Shown here: positions 18,641 to 27,408 of the stretch, one piece after another
Layout: the number at the start of each line of letters is the position of its first letter
Position numbering within the stretch: position 1 is the stretch's first letter
Origin: Lactobacillus sp.
GTDB taxonomy: Bacteria > Bacillota > Bacilli > Lactobacillales > Lactobacillaceae
Assembly: GCA_022484695.1 (NCBI GenBank)
Contig: JAKVKU010000013.1
Coordinates: forward strand, 1-64,000
Direction of reading: 5' to 3'
DNA: 64,000 bases
The notes under the pieces: generated by a model
The model's database searches: none
What the model was told of the DNA's origin: nothing
The model's input: only the letters and a program-made list of their open reading frames with translations
Position numbers and translations under genes: made by a program

Positions 18641-20689
18641 ATGAATAAGTTCACACGTATTAAAACGCCCACCAAAGGCAAGCGGCTTTCCGCAGCTGGC
18701 CTGTTAATTGCCCTGGGGGTCGTCTATGGGGACATTGGGACCTCACCGCTTTATGTTATGAAGTCCATCGTTGCCGGAAATGGCGGGATGGGTAAAATCA
18801 GTGATGAGTTTATCACCGGTTCGGTGTCCTTGATATTTTGGACCTTGGTGATCATTACCACTTTAAAGTACGTCCTCATTGCTTTGCGGGCCGATAACAA
18901 CGGCGAAGGTGGGATTTTTGCCTTGTACACGCTGATCCGTAAACGAGCCCGTTGGCTCATCGTCCCAGCCATGGTGGGGGGTGCCTTTTTACTGGCCGAT
19001 GGCATGTTGACCCCGTCAGTGACCGTCACCACAGCCATTGAAGGCCTGAAGGGCACACCGTTAAATGGCAAAATATTATTACATTCCCAATCAGAAGTTA
19101 TTTTAGTCACCATCTTGATCCTAACGTTCTTGTTCTTCATTCAACGCTTTGGGACCGAGTCCATTGGCAAGGCCTTTGGACCAATCATGTTCATCTGGTT
19201 TGCTTTTATCGGCGGCATTGGCCTGTTTAGCATTGCCAAAGATCCGCTGATCCTAAGAGCCTTAAACCCTTATTACGCCATTAAAGTTCTATTCTCGCCA
19301 GAAAATAAAGCCGGTATTTTCATCTTAGGTAGTGTGTTCCTGGCCACCACCGGGGCAGAAGCCTTGTATTCAGATATGGGCCATGTGGGCCGGCGCAATA
19401 TTTATGGCAGTTGGCCCTTCGTTAACCTTTGTCTAGTGCTAAACTACTTTGGCCAAGCCGTTTGGATCCATCAAAATAACGGCACCAATGCCTTTCAACA
19501 CATCCCGGACTTCAACCCATTTTTTGAAATGATGCCGGGCTTTTTAAAACTCTTCACCATCATCATCGCCACCTTGGCCGCCATCATCGCCTCCCAGGCC
19601 CTGATTTCTGGCTCCTATACCCTGGTCTCTGAAGGGATCCGCCTACGCTTGCTCCCCCGCCTACACGTGATTTATCCCACCAATTCCCGGGGGCAGTTAT
19701 ATATTCCCGTGGTCAATATTATCTTGTGGCTGGTGTGCTGTACCATCGTCTACACCTTCCAGACTTCAGAACACATGGAAGCCGCCTATGGCTTGGCCAT
19801 CACCATGACCATGTTAATGACCACGATTTTGCTCTTCGAATTCCTACGGCTGAAAAAAGTCCCTACCATTATCAGCTTGGGTTCCCTCTTATTCTTTGGT
19901 TCCGTGGAAACCATGTTCTTTATTTCCAGTATCATCAAATTTGCCCATGGTGGCTGGGTCACGGTCTTAATTGGCTTAGTGATCTTAAGCATCATGTTCA
20001 TTTGGCAGATGGGCGATTACTATCGCAACAACAACATCTACCGGACCGAAGACGTTTCCTTATTAGCCTATAAGAATCAGCTGCACGCCTTGGCTGAAGA
20101 TACCACTAATCCTTTGTATACCACTAACCTGGTATACATGACCAAAGTCCATGATGAACGCTACATCAAAAAAACCATTTTGTATTCCATCTTGGATAAA
20201 CGGCCAAAAAGAGCGCAGATTTATTGGTTCGTCACGGTAAATGTCACCGATGATCCCTACAGCGCTGGCTACACCGTGGAGACCTTTGACACGGACTACA
20301 TGATCAATGTCCAGCTGTACTTAGGGTTTAGAGTGGAGCAAAAGGTCAATATCTTCTTGCGGCAAATCATCAATGACATGATTGCCAAGGGCGAACTGCC
20401 CCGCCAACCCCAACAATATACCACCATCCCCGACCGGGAAGTGGGCGACTTCTCCTTTGTCATGTTACAAGAAGAGCTGTCCCCTGAAACCGAGCTGGGC
20501 AGTTACCAAAAAGCTATTATCCAAGCCCGCCTGTTCCTGCAAAAAATCACGCTGTCCCCAGCCACTTGGTTTGGCCTGGAATATGCCGACGTGGTCACCG
20601 AGCGGGTGCCATTGATTTTGGGTAAAGTTCCCATCGTCAAATTAAAACGGTTGAAACAAAAGCCTGAAAATAGCAGCGATACCCTTTAA
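18641..20689 (+). CDS. kup: KUP-family potassium uptake protein
   Basis: Potassium:proton symporter of about 682 residues. The family signature GVVYGDIGTSPLYV is in the first membrane segment. About twelve hydrophobic segments cover residues 20-460, and a hydrophilic cytoplasmic C-terminal domain of about 200 residues follows, as expected. The ATG at 18641 is chosen, with CAGGAG upstream, over a TTG six codons earlier. The gene ends in a bidirectional terminator shared with gpmA. Confidence 0.95.
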   Translation: MNKFTRIKTPTKGKRLSAAGLLIALGVVYGDIGTSPLYVMKSIVAGNGGMGKISDEFITGSVSLIFWTLVIITTLKYVLIALRADNNGEGGIFALYTLIRKRARWLIVPAMVGGAFLLADGMLTPSVTVTTAIEGLKGTPLNGKILLHSQSEVILVTILILTFLFFIQRFGTESIGKAFGPIMFIWFAFIGGIGLFSIAKDPLILRALNPYYAIKVLFSPENKAGIFILGSVFLATTGAEALYSDMGHVGRRNIYGSWPFVNLCLVLNYFGQAVWIHQNNGTNAFQHIPDFNPFFEMMPGFLKLFTIIIATLAAIIASQALISGSYTLVSEGIRLRLLPRLHVIYPTNSRGQLYIPVVNIILWLVCCTIVYTFQTSEHMEAAYGLAITMTMLMTTILLFEFLRLKKVPTIISLGSLLFFGSVETMFFISSIIKFAHGGWVTVLIGLVILSIMFIWQMGDYYRNNNIYRTEDVSLLAYKNQLHALAEDTTNPLYTTNLVYMTKVHDERYIKKTILYSILDKRPKRAQIYWFVTVNVTDDPYSAGYTVETFDTDYMINVQLYLGFRVEQKVNIFLRQIINDMIAKGELPRQPQQYTTIPDREVGDFSFVMLQEELSPETELGSYQKAIIQARLFLQKITLSPATWFGLEYADVVTERVPLILGKVPIVKLKRLKQKPENSSDTL

Positions 20690-20695
20690 AACACA

Positions 20696-20741
20696 AAATG
20701 CCTTAAAATCAGTCAGTTGGCTGGTTTTAAGGCATTTTTTA
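20696..20741. terminator. Bidirectional terminator between kup and gpmA
   Basis: An ATGCCTTAAAA / TTTTAAGGCAT stem with a CAG/CTG extension. T residues follow on the plus strand and TTTTGTGTTTT on the minus strand. It overlaps the gpmA stop codon, so the two convergent genes share it. Confidence 0.85.
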
Positions 20742-21416
20742 GTCGTAAAGGCGCTGTTTATCGATCAGGGTCATATCCTGGGCAAAGTCATAAATAATGG
20801 CTTCGCCGTTTTGCACCTCCACCCCATCAATAGCCGTATCAGAAATGGCCTCCACGTATTTGATCAAGGCCCGCAGGCTGCTGCCATGGGCCACCACCAA
20901 TTGGGCTTCTCCTTGTTTCAGCCGGGGAACGATGTGAGCTTGATAATAGGGCTGTAAGCGTGCTGAAGCCATTTTTAAGCTCTCCCCTCTAGGGATAGCC
21001 CGGGGATCTAAACTGGCATAGCGGCGGTCATTATCGGCCTTTTCCAGCAGGGGTGGCACACTGGCATAGCCCCGGCGCCAGCGGGCCACTTGGTGCTTGC
21101 CAAATATTTCCCGGGTAATATCTTTATTCAAGCCCCGCAAAGCCCCGTAGTGGCGTTCGTTTAAGCGCCAGGTCTTAAACAGGGGGATGTCATTTAAGTG
21201 TAATTGATCTAAAACTAAGTAGCTGGTCATGATGGCCCGTTGTAATACCGAAGTATGGCAAGCCTTAAAGTCGATGCCTAACGTCGCCAGCTTCGCCCCA
21301 ATGGCTTTGGCCTCTTGGCGCCCCGTGGCCGTCAAAGGCACATCAGACCACCCGGTGTATACATTATCACGATTCGCGGTGCTTTCGCCGTGGCGAATTA
21401 AAACCAATTGGGTCAT
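20739..21416 (-). CDS. gpmA: 2,3-bisphosphoglycerate-dependent phosphoglycerate mutase family protein
   Basis: Glycolytic interconversion of 3- and 2-phosphoglycerate through a phosphohistidine. Motifs are LIRHGESTAN (nucleophile His), YTGWSDVPLT, the WRLNERHYGALRGLNK region and VAHGSSLRALIKY with the second His. The last is usually HGNSLR; the Asn-to-Ser change is mild. The ATG at 21416 is preferred, because AAAGGA lies nine bases upstream, over an ATG three codons earlier that overlaps the site. It could be an accessory paralogue of a main Gpm elsewhere in the genome. Confidence 0.9.
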   Translation of the reverse strand: MTQLVLIRHGESTANRDNVYTGWSDVPLTATGRQEAKAIGAKLATLGIDFKACHTSVLQRAIMTSYLVLDQLHLNDIPLFKTWRLNERHYGALRGLNKDITREIFGKHQVARWRRGYASVPPLLEKADNDRRYASLDPRAIPRGESLKMASARLQPYYQAHIVPRLKQGEAQLVVAHGSSLRALIKYVEAISDTAIDGVEVQNGEAIIYDFAQDMTLIDKQRLYD

Positions 21417-21457
21417 TTTATTCATCCTTTAAATAATTAATTAAATGCAAGCCACTG

Positions 21458-21487
21458 TTGAATTATTATAATAATATGAGATACAAT
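21458..21487 (+). promoter_or_regulatory. thrB promoter
   Basis: TTGAAT (21458-21463), an 18-bp spacer and TACAAT (21482-21487) lie about 35 bases before the thrB ATG, in the divergent gap with gpmA. Confidence 0.55.
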
Positions 21488-21522
21488 GAGAACATATTCA
21501 TATTTGTGTGACGGAGGTTATT

Positions 21523-22386
21523 ATGAAAATTCAAGTCCCTGCAACAACGGCCAACCTAGGCGCCGGGATCGATTCCTGCGGCCTAGCCTTATCTTTATAT
21601 ATGAGCATTGAAGTTGGTGCTGAAACGGTGGAGTGGCTAGTGCAGCACAATCTGCAAAAGAGCATCCCCACTGATTATACCAATATTTTGGTCCAAACGA
21701 TTCGCCAAACCGCCCCAGACGTGTTACCTCATCTATTGATCGTCCGCTCGGAAATTCCCACGGAACGGGGCTTGGGCAGCAGTGCGGCGGCCGTAGTGGC
21801 TGGCGTTGAATTAGCCAACCGCCTGGGTAACTTACATATGACCATGGAGGAAAAAATTGCCGCCGCCGTTGCCATTGAAGGCCATCCGGATAACGTCGCC
21901 CCCGCCTTTCGGGGCAACTTTGTCACCGCCGCGGTGGTGGATGGTAACGTCTATTCCGTCCGCCACCGGTTTCCCATGGCAACCATCATCGCCTATATTC
22001 CTGACGAGCGCCTGCCTTCTTTTGAAAGCCGCAGTGTATTGCCTGAGACTATCTCTTACGACCAGGCCATCACCGGCAGTGCTATTTCCAATGTGATGAT
22101 TGCCGCACTGATCAGCGGTGATTTACAATTAGCCGGTCCCATGATGGAAGCCGATACCCTCCAAGAAGCCTATCGGGATCAATTCGTCCCCGATTTAGCT
22201 GCTAAACGGCGGATCGCCAAGGCCAACGGGGCTTATGCCACCTTCATCTCCGGTGCAGGCCCGGCCATTATCAGCGTCTGCCCTGAGGAAAAAGCCGATG
22301 CCATCATCCAGGCCCTCAAGGCTCAAAGTCATTCTGGTCAGTTCTTAAAACTTTCCGTGGATCAAGACGGCCTACAAGTATTCTAA
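21523..22386 (+). CDS. thrB: Homoserine kinase
   Basis: Phosphorylates homoserine in threonine synthesis; GHMP kinase family. The N-terminus MKIQVPATTANLGAGID and the ATP-binding ERGLGSSAAAVVAG loop are canonical, and a C-terminal FISGAGPAI motif follows. The ATG at 21523 has CGGAGG upstream; a GTG five codons earlier includes that site. No thrA or thrC neighbours are seen, but asd of the same pathway lies at 27409. The gene has its own promoter and terminator. Confidence 0.95.
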   Translation: MKIQVPATTANLGAGIDSCGLALSLYMSIEVGAETVEWLVQHNLQKSIPTDYTNILVQTIRQTAPDVLPHLLIVRSEIPTERGLGSSAAAVVAGVELANRLGNLHMTMEEKIAAAVAIEGHPDNVAPAFRGNFVTAAVVDGNVYSVRHRFPMATIIAYIPDERLPSFESRSVLPETISYDQAITGSAISNVMIAALISGDLQLAGPMMEADTLQEAYRDQFVPDLAAKRRIAKANGAYATFISGAGPAIISVCPEEKADAIIQALKAQSHSGQFLKLSVDQDGLQVF

Positions 22387-22399
22387 TACGTGCCAAGTA

Positions 22400-22448
22400 A
22401 AAATTCGACCTGTTTTGCGCATTAAAGCGCTCACAAGTCGAATTTTTT
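22400..22448. terminator. Bidirectional terminator between thrB and folT
   Basis: An AAATTCGAC...GTCGAATTT stem with inner GCGC/GCGC pairing, flanked by T residues in both directions, lies between the convergent genes. Confidence 0.8.
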
Positions 22449-22454
22449 AAATGG

Positions 22455-22973
22455 TTAGATTTGGACCTGGGCTAAACTCGCCAAGCGATCCGTGAAGTAT
22501 TTCCGGTTTAAGACCCATAAAACTGCCACGTAAATAATCAAGGTGACAATTTCTTGAGGCACCCGCGTTGCAAACAAAGCGGGCCAAGACGTGGTGTACA
22601 TCATGTGTAACCATAAACTATTCAAGAAAAGATTTAAAATAAAAGTCACAATGGCTGTGGCTGCCGTGATGCGCCACAGATTTAATTTGCGGTGTAAAAA
22701 ATAGCCGAAGACAAAGCCTGATAACCAAGCCGTCACCGCAAATCCTAAGAAGAAGGCAAATTTCGGAAATAAGAGCATCCCCAACAAATAAGATAAGCCC
22801 GAAATATTGGCCGTGACCCAAGGCCCAAATAAATAAGCGCAGATTGCCATGGGAATAAAACCAAATGAGATTTTTGTGAGTAAGAACTGAATCGAGAACA
22901 TACTGCCTAACACCAGCTGTAAGGCCATTAGGACCGCCATTAACGTGAGTCTTCGTAAGTTAAATTGCTTCAA
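22455..22973 (-). CDS. folT: Folate-family ECF transporter S component
   Basis: Substrate-binding membrane subunit that works with the shared EcfA1-EcfA2-EcfT module. The 172-residue protein has about six hydrophobic helices. The early LTLMAVLMALQLVLG and the SFGFIPMAICAYLFGP segments are typical of the FolT group, which binds folates. It starts at a TTG (22973) with GGGAGA nine bases upstream. An extended -10 (TGG-TAGAAT) lies upstream. No tetrahydrofolate riboswitch is seen. Its partners probably come from the ecf genes at 58689-61157. Confidence 0.85.
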   Translation of the reverse strand: MKQFNLRRLTLMAVLMALQLVLGSMFSIQFLLTKISFGFIPMAICAYLFGPWVTANISGLSYLLGMLLFPKFAFFLGFAVTAWLSGFVFGYFLHRKLNLWRITAATAIVTFILNLFLNSLWLHMMYTTSWPALFATRVPQEIVTLIIYVAVLWVLNRKYFTDRLASLAQVQI

Positions 22974-23076
22974 TATTCGTATCTCCCATCTTGATGGTTA
23001 TTTTTTGGAACAAAAACTGTTGTTATTCTACCATAATATTAACCTTGTGTCATTGAATTCCCATTTTTCAAAATAA

Positions 23077-23117
23077 ATAGCCAGTCACCAAGTCCTCAAA
23101 GACCAGTGATTGGCTAT
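23077..23117 (-). terminator. Hairpin terminator after the EamA gene
   Basis: ATAGCCA and TCAC pair with GTGA and TGGCTAT, followed on the minus strand by TTTATTTT. It marks the end of the AEC-EamA unit. Confidence 0.6.
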
Positions 23118-23146
23118 AATATAGGCTAATTATTTCTAATTCAATT

Positions 23147-24262
23147 TTAATACGGCGTGGAATGGGTTTGCTTTTGAAATTTGCTATTCTGCAAATTTTG
23201 ACCTAAGGCCGCTCTTCTGGCAGCCAGTTGGGCTAAAATCTGCTTGCGGTGGGCAGCGTCAATAATATCAGCCGCTTCCCCTTCTGTTTCAACCGTTTGT
23301 AAGTACCCGGTTTGAGCCATGGCACTCTTTTGTTCGTCGGCACGTTGCCCCAAAAAGCTGACAGCGGAACCCAGTAAAATCACCACGATGCCCACCCATG
23401 TATTGGCCACGATGGATTCGCTGATCAATATTAGGGCTAAAATGGGCGCTAGGGCTGGTTTGATGAAGAATACCAGCGAAGCCGTGGACACATCAGAACG
23501 TTCCATGGCCATGAAGTAAGTGGCAAAACCGATCCCCGTGACCCCAATGCCAATAAAGAGGATCATTAAGATGGTGCTGGCGGAAATCCCGGTGAAATAA
23601 GGAATCGCCACGAAATCCTTGGCTAAACTGCTGTGGCCAAATAACTGGGCCACGATAGGCAAATGACTGATTCCCATCAACAGGGCTAATTCTAAGCTAC
23701 CTAGAATAAAGGTAAAGCAAGTCATGGTCACCCCATTGAAGTGGCGGCTTTTAGAAACCTTCCGGGAGATAATGCTGTAAAAGCCAAAGGTGATGGCCGA
23801 CAAGACGGCTAAAATCATCCCCACCCCATTGCTGAGATGAAAGGGATTGATAATAACTAATAAACCAATGGTGGAAACAATGACGGAGACCAAACTGCTC
23901 CGAGATAATTTCTCATGTAAAATTAAGTAAGAAAATAAGAGGGCAAAAACGGGATTAGAGCTAAACAATACCGCCACGATGCTGGCTTTGCCATAGACGA
24001 CGGCTAACTGGAACAAGGTCATGCTGACGATCACGCATAACAAACCGGTCAAGGCAAAACTGGCGAAGGCTTTTTTATCAATATGTAAATCATTAGCTTT
24101 CATAGACCGCAAGGCTAGGGGTAATAGCACCAGCCCGCCGATCAAAAAGCGGATAAAGTTCAGTTGAATCGGGTTAAAAACACTACCGGCTAATTTTAAA
24201 GTAATTTCCATAGAACTAAATAAGAAAGTTGAAATCAAAACGAATAAAAACGTCTTTCGCAA
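23147..24262 (-). CDS. EamA/DMT-family transporter
   Basis: Ten-helix drug/metabolite transporter built from two EamA repeats (about residues 5-140 and 155-300), each ending near an LHEKLS or ISESIV glutamate helix, as is usual. A hydrophilic tail of about 70 residues (302-371), rich in Ala, Gln and Glu, follows and is unusual for the family. It starts at a TTG (24262) with AGAGGT nine bases upstream, 24 bases after the AEC carrier gene, so the two are likely co-transcribed. The substrate cannot be told from sequence; amino-acid or metabolite export is a family guess. Confidence 0.85.
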   Translation of the reverse strand: MRKTFLFVLISTFLFSSMEITLKLAGSVFNPIQLNFIRFLIGGLVLLPLALRSMKANDLHIDKKAFASFALTGLLCVIVSMTLFQLAVVYGKASIVAVLFSSNPVFALLFSYLILHEKLSRSSLVSVIVSTIGLLVIINPFHLSNGVGMILAVLSAITFGFYSIISRKVSKSRHFNGVTMTCFTFILGSLELALLMGISHLPIVAQLFGHSSLAKDFVAIPYFTGISASTILMILFIGIGVTGIGFATYFMAMERSDVSTASLVFFIKPALAPILALILISESIVANTWVGIVVILLGSAVSFLGQRADEQKSAMAQTGYLQTVETEGEAADIIDAAHRKQILAQLAARRAALGQNLQNSKFQKQTHSTPY

Positions 24263-24286
24263 AACAATAGGACCTCTTTTGTTGAA

Positions 24287-25234
24287 TTAGTGAACCATTT
24301 GAATCAGTGTCATTAAAATTGGGATAACTGCCATACTGATAACCGTACTTTCCGTCACCATGATGGCGGCATAATCGGCATCTGCACCATATAATTTAGA
24401 GACAACCGGAGCGTTGGTCATCACCGGCATAGCCGATTGCATGATGAAAACTTGTTTCAATAATACGGGTAAGTGCGTTGGTAAAACCAGACAAGCCATG
24501 ATGATTGGTGCCAGGATAAACCGGCCCAGTAAAATCCCCAAAGAATCCTTGGAAAAGCTGAAATGCCGCAACCCCACCAGGGCAATTTGAATCCCGATAA
24601 AGAACATAGACAACGGGATCGTCAAAGCACCAATATAATAGAAGTCTGACATGATAAACACTGGTAAGTGCCAGCCTAACAGCACAAAGATGACCCCTAA
24701 AATAAAGCCAAATAATGGCGGTGAGAAAACTTTCTTGATGGCCGTCAAGAAATTAAAGCTGGCTTCCCCAGTGCCATCCTTCTTGATCAAATAAACCCCT
24801 AAGGTCCAAAAGAAGAAAGTGTTGGCCATGTAATAGACCAAGACATAGGGTAAACTGGCGTTGCCAAACAATGCCTTGTTAACTGGCAAGCCAATAAAAA
24901 CCGTGTTGGAGTTAAAGAACATTGATTTAAATAGCCCCACACGGCTCTTACGGATCTGAAAGACTTGAACGGCGGCAAAAGACAGGGCAAACAGAATAAT
25001 CATGGAGATTACCGGAAACCGTAAATCCGGCAACAATGTCTGCAGTTGTTTCTTAGAAAAGTCCCGCATGATCGTATCGATCATGTAACAGGGTAGTGCC
25101 ACTTGGGTGACTAACCGGGCGATCAGCCGACTGGCTTGATCATCAAACCACCCAGCTCGGGTTAGGACATACCCCACGGCGATCATGACCAAAATGATCA
25201 ACACGCCGGATAGGCTGCCAAAGAAGACCTCCAT
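24287..25234 (-). CDS. AEC-family transporter (auxin efflux carrier/malate permease type)
   Basis: A 315-residue membrane protein with two five-helix halves. The FNSNTVFIGLPV motif in the middle and the AMPVMTNAPVVSKLYG motif in the second half are the discontinuous-helix signatures of the AEC family. Bacterial members move organic acids such as malate, so a carboxylate substrate is possible but unproven. The ATG at 25234 has TTTGGAGGTG upstream. The gene is divergent from pyruvate oxidase across a 333-bp gap that contains a T-box-core-like sequence reading in its direction. Confidence 0.85.
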   Translation of the reverse strand: MEVFFGSLSGVLIILVMIAVGYVLTRAGWFDDQASRLIARLVTQVALPCYMIDTIMRDFSKKQLQTLLPDLRFPVISMIILFALSFAAVQVFQIRKSRVGLFKSMFFNSNTVFIGLPVNKALFGNASLPYVLVYYMANTFFFWTLGVYLIKKDGTGEASFNFLTAIKKVFSPPLFGFILGVIFVLLGWHLPVFIMSDFYYIGALTIPLSMFFIGIQIALVGLRHFSFSKDSLGILLGRFILAPIIMACLVLPTHLPVLLKQVFIMQSAMPVMTNAPVVSKLYGADADYAAIMVTESTVISMAVIPILMTLIQMVH

Positions 25235-25567
25235 ATTACACCTCCAAAAAAATATTAATCAATTTCTAATGGTAGCACGTTTTCAGTTGACATAACAGCC
25301 AGTTTCTGAAACTTATTGTTTTCATTTGGTTGATGTTATAATTGAGTTAGCAAAAAGAAGCCTACCAGCCTTATCCTGGCACCGTCTGGAGCGGTACCAC
25401 ATTTTTATTAGAAAATTTTATTTTCATAATGAAAATTCCCATCGTTTTACTTTTTTTGAGCTTAATATTTGTTTCCATTCTATGGAAGCGGTATACTTTT
25501 AAATGTAGACAACTTACTTTTTGTAAGAAAACTATTGAATATTTTTATTTTAAAGGGGGATTTTAGA
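25235..25567. promoter_or_regulatory. Divergent regulatory region between the AEC carrier and pyruvate oxidase
   Basis: This 333-bp gap has no convincing gene. It holds an extended -10 on the plus strand (TGT-TATAAT at 25334-25342), a second plus-strand promoter (TTGTTT at 25469-25474, 17 bp, TATACT at 25492-25497) and a perfect ATTTTCAT/ATGAAAAT dyad (25420-25436). A stem-rich segment lies at 25357-25402. Read on the minus strand it has GTGGTACCGC, ten bases of the T-box core, then a perfect RNA stem GGTACCG/CGGTGCC and a CCAG/CTGG stem followed by TTCTTTTT. No T-box stem I was recognised. Confidence 0.5.
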
Positions 25568-27304
25568 ATGGCAGACACAATTAAATCTGGCATTGCAATG
25601 GTCAAAGTATTGGAATCTTGGGGTGTCGATCACCTCTATGGCATTCCGGGGGGTTCTTTTAACTCCACCATGGATGCACTCTTTAACCAACGGGACAGTA
25701 TTAAATATATTCAAGTCCGGCATGAAGAAACCGGCGCCATCGCCGCTGCGGCAGACGCTAAATTAACGGGCAAATTAGGGGTCACCTTTGGCTCTGCTGG
25801 TCCCGGGGCCACCCATCTATTTAATGGCTTATACGATGCCAAAATGGATCACGTGCCAGTTTTAGCTTTAATTGGGCAAGTGGCTGCACCTGCTATGAAT
25901 ACTGACTTCTTCCAAGAATTAAATGAAAATCCAATGTTTGCGGACGTGGCCGTTTATAACCGAACTGTTATGACAGCTGCCCAACTACCCCACGTGGTGG
26001 ACCAAGCCATTCGGCACGCTTATAAAGAAAGTGGCGTGGCTGTGGTCACCATTCCAGTGGATCTTGGTTGGGTCGACATCCCCGACACTTATCAATCCAC
26101 TGCGGGCAATTACCGCAAACCAAATTATGAACCAGCTGTTGAAGACATTGATGAAGCTATCAAGTTGTTAGACGCTGCTAAACGGCCCGTGATGTATGTG
26201 GGCCAAGGGATTCGCGGGGCTTCTGAGGAAGCGCAAAAAGTCGCTGAATTGTACTCCCTGCCAATCGTATCTTCAGTTTTGGCCAAGGGCTTAATTCCAG
26301 ATGACAATCCGGCCTACATGGGCACGGCAGCCCGGGTCGCTACGAAACCTGGTAATGATATCATGGCCAACGCCGATACTATCTTATTTGTGGGTAGTGA
26401 CTTCCCATTTGCGGCTTACTTCTTTAACCAAGCGGCTAAATTCATTCAAGTGGACATCGATAGCTCTAAATTTGGCAAACGCCATCATACCGATGTGTCT
26501 ATTCTCGGGGATGCTAAGCGCGTCTTAGAATTATTCTTAGAACGGGGTCATAAGAAAGATACCACTGGTTTTTATAAGGCTGCTTTAGATGATCGGGCTA
26601 ACTGGATGAAGTGGGTCAAGAGCTTCTCTGAAGACGATCGCACACCGTTACGGGTTGAACCAGTTTATGAACAAATCAACCGCATCGCTAAACCCGATGC
26701 CCTCTTCCCAACCGACGTGGGTAATGTCACCATCGATTCCGTGCGTTTCTTGGATATGACACCAAAACAAGCCTTTACCACTTCTGGTTGGTTTGCCACC
26801 ATGGGTTACGGCTTACCGGCTGGCTTAGCGGCTAAATTAAGCTTCCCAGATCGCCAAGTTATCACGATCAGTGGTGATGGGGGCTGGGCCATGGCTTCCC
26901 AAGATATTATTACCGAAGTCAAATATAACCTGCCAATCGTCAACGTGATCTTGAGTAACGAAAGCTTTGGTTTCATCAAGGCTGAACAAGATGACACCCA
27001 TCAAAGCCATTACGGTGTTGATATCGAAGGTGGCGATTGGGGTGCTGCGGCCACCGCTTTAGGGGCTAAGGGCTTCACCGTTCGTACTTTAGATGAATTA
27101 AAGGCTGCCTTCAAAGCCGCTGAAAATCCAGATGGCCCAATCGTCATTGACGTGAAGATTGCCGACGAACGGCCAATCCCAGTTGAAAACCTAGTCTTAG
27201 ATACCGCCACCCACAGCCAAGCCGACGTGGATGCCTTTAATAAGACTTATGAATCCAAAGATCTGGTACCATTTAGAGAATATATGGAAAAATATGACGC
27301 CTAA
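25568..27304 (+). CDS. pox: Pyruvate oxidase
   Basis: TPP- and FAD-dependent enzyme that turns pyruvate, phosphate and oxygen into acetyl phosphate, CO2 and hydrogen peroxide. The 578-residue protein has the N-terminal pyrimidine-binding domain with the catalytic Glu in VRHEETGAIAAA, a central FAD domain, and the C-terminal TPP motif GDGGWAMASQDIITEVKYNLPI. The ATG at 25568 has AAAGGGGG upstream and gives the known MADTIKSG-type start; an upstream extension is untranslated leader. It is monocistronic with a strong terminator. Other TPP enzymes are excluded by the close resemblance to lactobacillar Pox. Confidence 0.93.
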   Translation: MADTIKSGIAMVKVLESWGVDHLYGIPGGSFNSTMDALFNQRDSIKYIQVRHEETGAIAAAADAKLTGKLGVTFGSAGPGATHLFNGLYDAKMDHVPVLALIGQVAAPAMNTDFFQELNENPMFADVAVYNRTVMTAAQLPHVVDQAIRHAYKESGVAVVTIPVDLGWVDIPDTYQSTAGNYRKPNYEPAVEDIDEAIKLLDAAKRPVMYVGQGIRGASEEAQKVAELYSLPIVSSVLAKGLIPDDNPAYMGTAARVATKPGNDIMANADTILFVGSDFPFAAYFFNQAAKFIQVDIDSSKFGKRHHTDVSILGDAKRVLELFLERGHKKDTTGFYKAALDDRANWMKWVKSFSEDDRTPLRVEPVYEQINRIAKPDALFPTDVGNVTIDSVRFLDMTPKQAFTTSGWFATMGYGLPAGLAAKLSFPDRQVITISGDGGWAMASQDIITEVKYNLPIVNVILSNESFGFIKAEQDDTHQSHYGVDIEGGDWGAAATALGAKGFTVRTLDELKAAFKAAENPDGPIVIDVKIADERPIPVENLVLDTATHSQADVDAFNKTYESKDLVPFREYMEKYDA

Positions 27305-27331
27305 TCATTAACAATAATCACGCGTTATCCT

Positions 27332-27383
27332 AAAAAGGTCCCGGTAAGAAATCAAATTTAGATTTCTCACCGGGACCTTTTCA
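27332..27383. terminator. Bidirectional terminator between pox and asd
   Basis: A long near-perfect stem (AAAAGGTCCCGGT and AGAAATC pairing with GATTTCT and ACCGGGACCTTTT) lies between convergent genes. Confidence 0.92.
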
Positions 27384-27408
27384 TATTCTAATTAATAACA
27401 AGCCTGAA

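Noticed and set aside
18751-20001. Minus-strand open frames opposite kup
   Set aside because: They are antisense to a well-conserved transporter, rich in Lys and Met, and lack start signals.
22974-23076. Tetrahydrofolate riboswitch upstream of folT
   Set aside because: The short leader lacks the conserved THF riboswitch sequences; an extended -10 promoter and a ribosome binding site account for it.
25343-25567. TPP riboswitch for pyruvate oxidase
   Set aside because: No CUGAGA or ACCUGAUCUGGAUAAU-type conserved segments occur on the plus strand.
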